Shown here in pieces: positions 62,242-64,000 of a DNA stretch of 64,000 nt. Made by a program: the position numbers and the translations under genes. Below the pieces are notes generated by a model, which worked only from the letters and a program-made list of their open reading frames with translations, was not told the DNA's origin and made no database searches. Origin of the DNA: Rhodanobacter sp. A1T4 (GTDB taxonomy: Bacteria > Pseudomonadota > Gammaproteobacteria > Xanthomonadales > Rhodanobacteraceae); assembly GCF_014207185.1 (NCBI RefSeq), contig NZ_JACHCP010000003.1, positions 62,001-126,000 on the forward strand, given 5' to 3'. Every line of letters starts with the position of its first letter. The first letter of the stretch is position 1.

Positions 62242-63534
62242 ATGAGTGACGATCGGCAGGGCCGTTCCAGCGATAGTGGCAAGATTCTCTATTGCTCCTT
62301 CTGTGGCAAAAGTCAGCACGAAGTGCGCAAGCTGATCGCGGGTCCATCCGTGTTCATCTGCGACGAGTGCGTGGAGCTTTGCAACGACATCATCCGCGAG
62401 GAACTGGAAGAAAAGGCTGCATCCGGCCGTACCCAGTTGCCCAAGCCGCGCGAAATTCGCGAGTCACTGGATCAGTACGTGGTTGGTCAGACGCGTGCAA
62501 AGAAAGCGCTCGCTGTCGCGGTCTACAATCATTACAAGCGAATCGAGTCGCGTCAGAAGAGCGACGACATCGAGCTCGGTAAATCCAATATTCTGTTGAT
62601 CGGTCCGACCGGTTCGGGCAAGACGCTGCTGGCTGAAACGCTTGCGCGCCTGCTCAATGTGCCGTTCACAATCGCCGATGCCACCACGCTCACCGAGGCG
62701 GGTTATGTTGGCGAGGATGTCGAGAACATCATCCAGAAGTTGTTGCAAAAGTGCGATTACGATGTCGAGAAGGCGCAGTCGGGCATTGTGTATATCGACG
62801 AAATCGACAAGATCTCGCGCAAGAGCGAAAACCCGTCGATCACCCGGGATGTTTCCGGCGAAGGTGTGCAGCAGGCATTGCTGAAGCTGATCGAGGGCAC
62901 ACTCGCTTCGGTGCCACCGCAGGGTGGCCGCAAGCATCCGCAGCAGGAATTCCTGCAGGTCGACACCAAAAATATCCTGTTCATTTGCGGTGGCGCGTTT
63001 GCCGGGCTTGAAAAGGTTATTCAGCAACGCTCGGAGAACACGGGTATCGGTTTTTCGGCCGAAGTGCGCAGCAAGGAGCGCACGGAGAATCTGGGCAAGA
63101 CGTTGTCCGACGTGGAACCCGCCGATCTGGTGCGTTTCGGCCTGATCCCGGAGTTTGTCGGTCGTTTGCCGGTGGTGGCGACGCTTGACGAACTGGATGA
63201 GCCTGCGCTGGTGAAGATTCTCACCGAGCCGAAGAATGCCGTCACCAAACAGTTCAAGAAGCTGTTCGAGATGGAAGAGGTGGAACTGGAGTTCCGGCCG
63301 GAAGCGCTGCAGGCGATCGCCCGCAAGGCGCTCAAGCGCAAGACCGGTGCCCGCGGCCTGCGCACCATTCTCGAGCAGGTGCTCCTGGATACCATGTATG
63401 AGCTGCCATCGCTCGAGCATGTGAGCAAGGTCGTTGTGGATGATGCTGTGATCAATGGTCAGGCCGAGCCGTACCTGATCTATCGTGGCAACCTGCAGCA
63501 ACGCGTGGCGGGAGAGGGCAGCGACGCTGCCTGA
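62242..63534 (+). CDS. clpX: ATP-dependent Clp protease ATP-binding subunit ClpX
   Basis: AAA+ unfoldase for ClpP. The 430-aa protein has the N-terminal zinc domain (CSFCGKS...CDECVELC), Walker [14 protein letters not shown], Walker [11 protein letters not shown], the pore loop GYVGEDVEN and the ClpP-binding LGF-type loop in the IGFSA region ([10 protein letters not shown]). A strong terminator follows. Confidence 0.98.
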   Translation: MSDDRQGRSSDSGKILYCSFCGKSQHEVRKLIAGPSVFICDECVELCNDIIREELEEKAASGRTQLPKPREIRESLDQYVVGQTRAKKALAVAVYNHYKRIESRQKSDDIELGKSNILLIGPTGSGKTLLAETLARLLNVPFTIADATTLTEAGYVGEDVENIIQKLLQKCDYDVEKAQSGIVYIDEIDKISRKSENPSITRDVSGEGVQQALLKLIEGTLASVPPQGGRKHPQQEFLQVDTKNILFICGGAFAGLEKVIQQRSENTGIGFSAEVRSKERTENLGKTLSDVEPADLVRFGLIPEFVGRLPVVATLDELDEPALVKILTEPKNAVTKQFKKLFEMEEVELEFRPEALQAIARKALKRKTGARGLRTILEQVLLDTMYELPSLEHVSKVVVDDAVINGQAEPYLIYRGNLQQRVAGEGSDAA

Positions 63535-63570
63535 TTCATTCAGCCATACACTGCGCGCAGGCGGGCACTA

Positions 63571-63604
63571 AAAACGGCTCCGGTGAATCACCGGAGCCGT
63601 TTTG
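63571..63604 (+). terminator. Rho-independent terminator after clpX
   Basis: A 15-bp stem (AAAACGGCTCCGGTG and complement) with a 3-nt loop followed by TTTTGTTTT. It separates the tig-clpP-clpX unit from lon. Confidence 0.9.
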
Positions 63605-63721
63605 TTTTACGCAACAGTGACACCTTGAGTGGAAGCCGGTTGGCCTCCATTTGAATAACAGATGCACCCGGCGCAGTGTCGGGGCGAACCTAGATTCGAC
63701 TTTCTGAGGGAACCCTCTTCG

Positions 63722-64000
63722 ATGGCCAAGAACACCTTACCCTCCGTGCTGATGGATGCGCTGCCGGTACTGCCATTGCGAGATGTCGTGGTTTATCCGC
63801 ACATGGTCATTCCATTGTTTGTTGGGCGCGACAAATCCATGCGTGCGCTGGAGCGTGCGATGGAAGGCGAGCGGCAGATTTTGCTGGTGGCGCAGAAGAG
63901 TCCGGATATCGATGATCCGGAGATATCTGACCTGCATCAGATCGGGACGCTGGCCGGCGTGTTGCAGCTACTCAAACTGCCCGATGGCACCGTCAAGGTG
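63722..64000 (+). CDS. lon: Lon protease, 3'-truncated by window edge
   Basis: Only the first 93 codons are visible. They show the Lon N-terminal substrate-binding domain: LPVLPLRDVVVYPHMVIPLFVGRDKS, RALERAMEGERQILLVAQKSP and IGTLAGVLQLLKLPDGTVKV. Position after clpX agrees. ATG at 63722 is preceded by GAGGGAACCC. Confidence 0.95.
   Translation, partial: MAKNTLPSVLMDALPVLPLRDVVVYPHMVIPLFVGRDKSMRALERAMEGERQILLVAQKSPDIDDPEISDLHQIGTLAGVLQLLKLPDGTVKV

Overview
The window comes from a high-GC gammaproteobacterium of the Xanthomonadales, most likely a Rhodanobacteraceae member (Dyella, Frateuria, Rhodanobacter or Luteibacter type). The evidence is gene order (pyrG-kdsA-eno-ftsB-ispD-ispF-truD, surE-pcm-nlpD, rlmE-ftsH, tig-clpP-clpX-lon), the sequence style of these proteins, and an effector tail (XVIPCD) known only from Xanthomonadales-type type IV secretion systems. 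No genus can be fixed without a search.

Layout. (1) 1-15,122: chromosomal core. A tightly overlapping plus-strand run (pyrG partial, kdsA, eno, ftsB, ispD, ispF, truD), a 294-bp element with inverted-repeat ends, smr, surE-pcm-yqaA-nlpD, a Mth938-like gene with yhbY, rlmE-ftsH, five tRNAs (Arg-ACG, Pro-UGG, Arg-UCU, His-GUG, Lys-CUU) and tRNA-Leu(UAG). (2) 15,069-60,090: a complete-looking temperate T7-like (Autographiviridae-type) prophage of about 45 kb, bounded by a 59-bp perfect direct repeat that includes the 3' part of tRNA-Leu. (3) 60,175-64,000: tig, clpP, clpX and the start of lon.

Prophage organisation. Every phage function lies on the minus strand. In transcription order across the circularised att site: early ardA, small genes, a winged-helix regulator and integrase; a KilA-N antirepressor; single-subunit RNA polymerase; replication (SSB, RusA, T7-lysozyme-like regulator, primase-helicase, DNA polymerase, HNH, exonuclease, dATP/dGTP pyrophosphohydrolase); virion genes (portal, scaffold, capsid, tail tubes, internal core proteins, fibres); then holin, TerS, TerL and lysozyme. 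Three near-identical 25-26 bp sequences in front of gene blocks look like promoters for the phage polymerase, and one is embedded in the codons of that polymerase's own specificity loop. Rho-independent terminators sit after the capsid gene (as in T7), between the KilA-N gene and RNA polymerase, and before int.

Accessory genes. Five plus-strand islands, opposite to phage transcription and visibly AT-richer in several cases, interrupt the module. The most notable is an immunity/effector pair: a secreted 194-aa protein overlapping a 452-aa lytic transglycosylase / peptidoglycan-binding / XVIPCD protein, which has the signature of an antibacterial effector of the Xanthomonadales type IV secretion system. 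A temperate T7-like phage carrying a T4SS killing cassette is the main candidate for an undescribed system. A second unusual feature is that three phage genes (TerL, lysozyme and a late gene) appear to start with AUA at an identical AGGA-N7-AUA spacing, with no usable canonical start in TerL or lysozyme.

Several small phage genes (25-59 aa) were found by reading gaps between larger genes; most overlap their neighbours by 1-4 bases, as expected of a packed phage operon.
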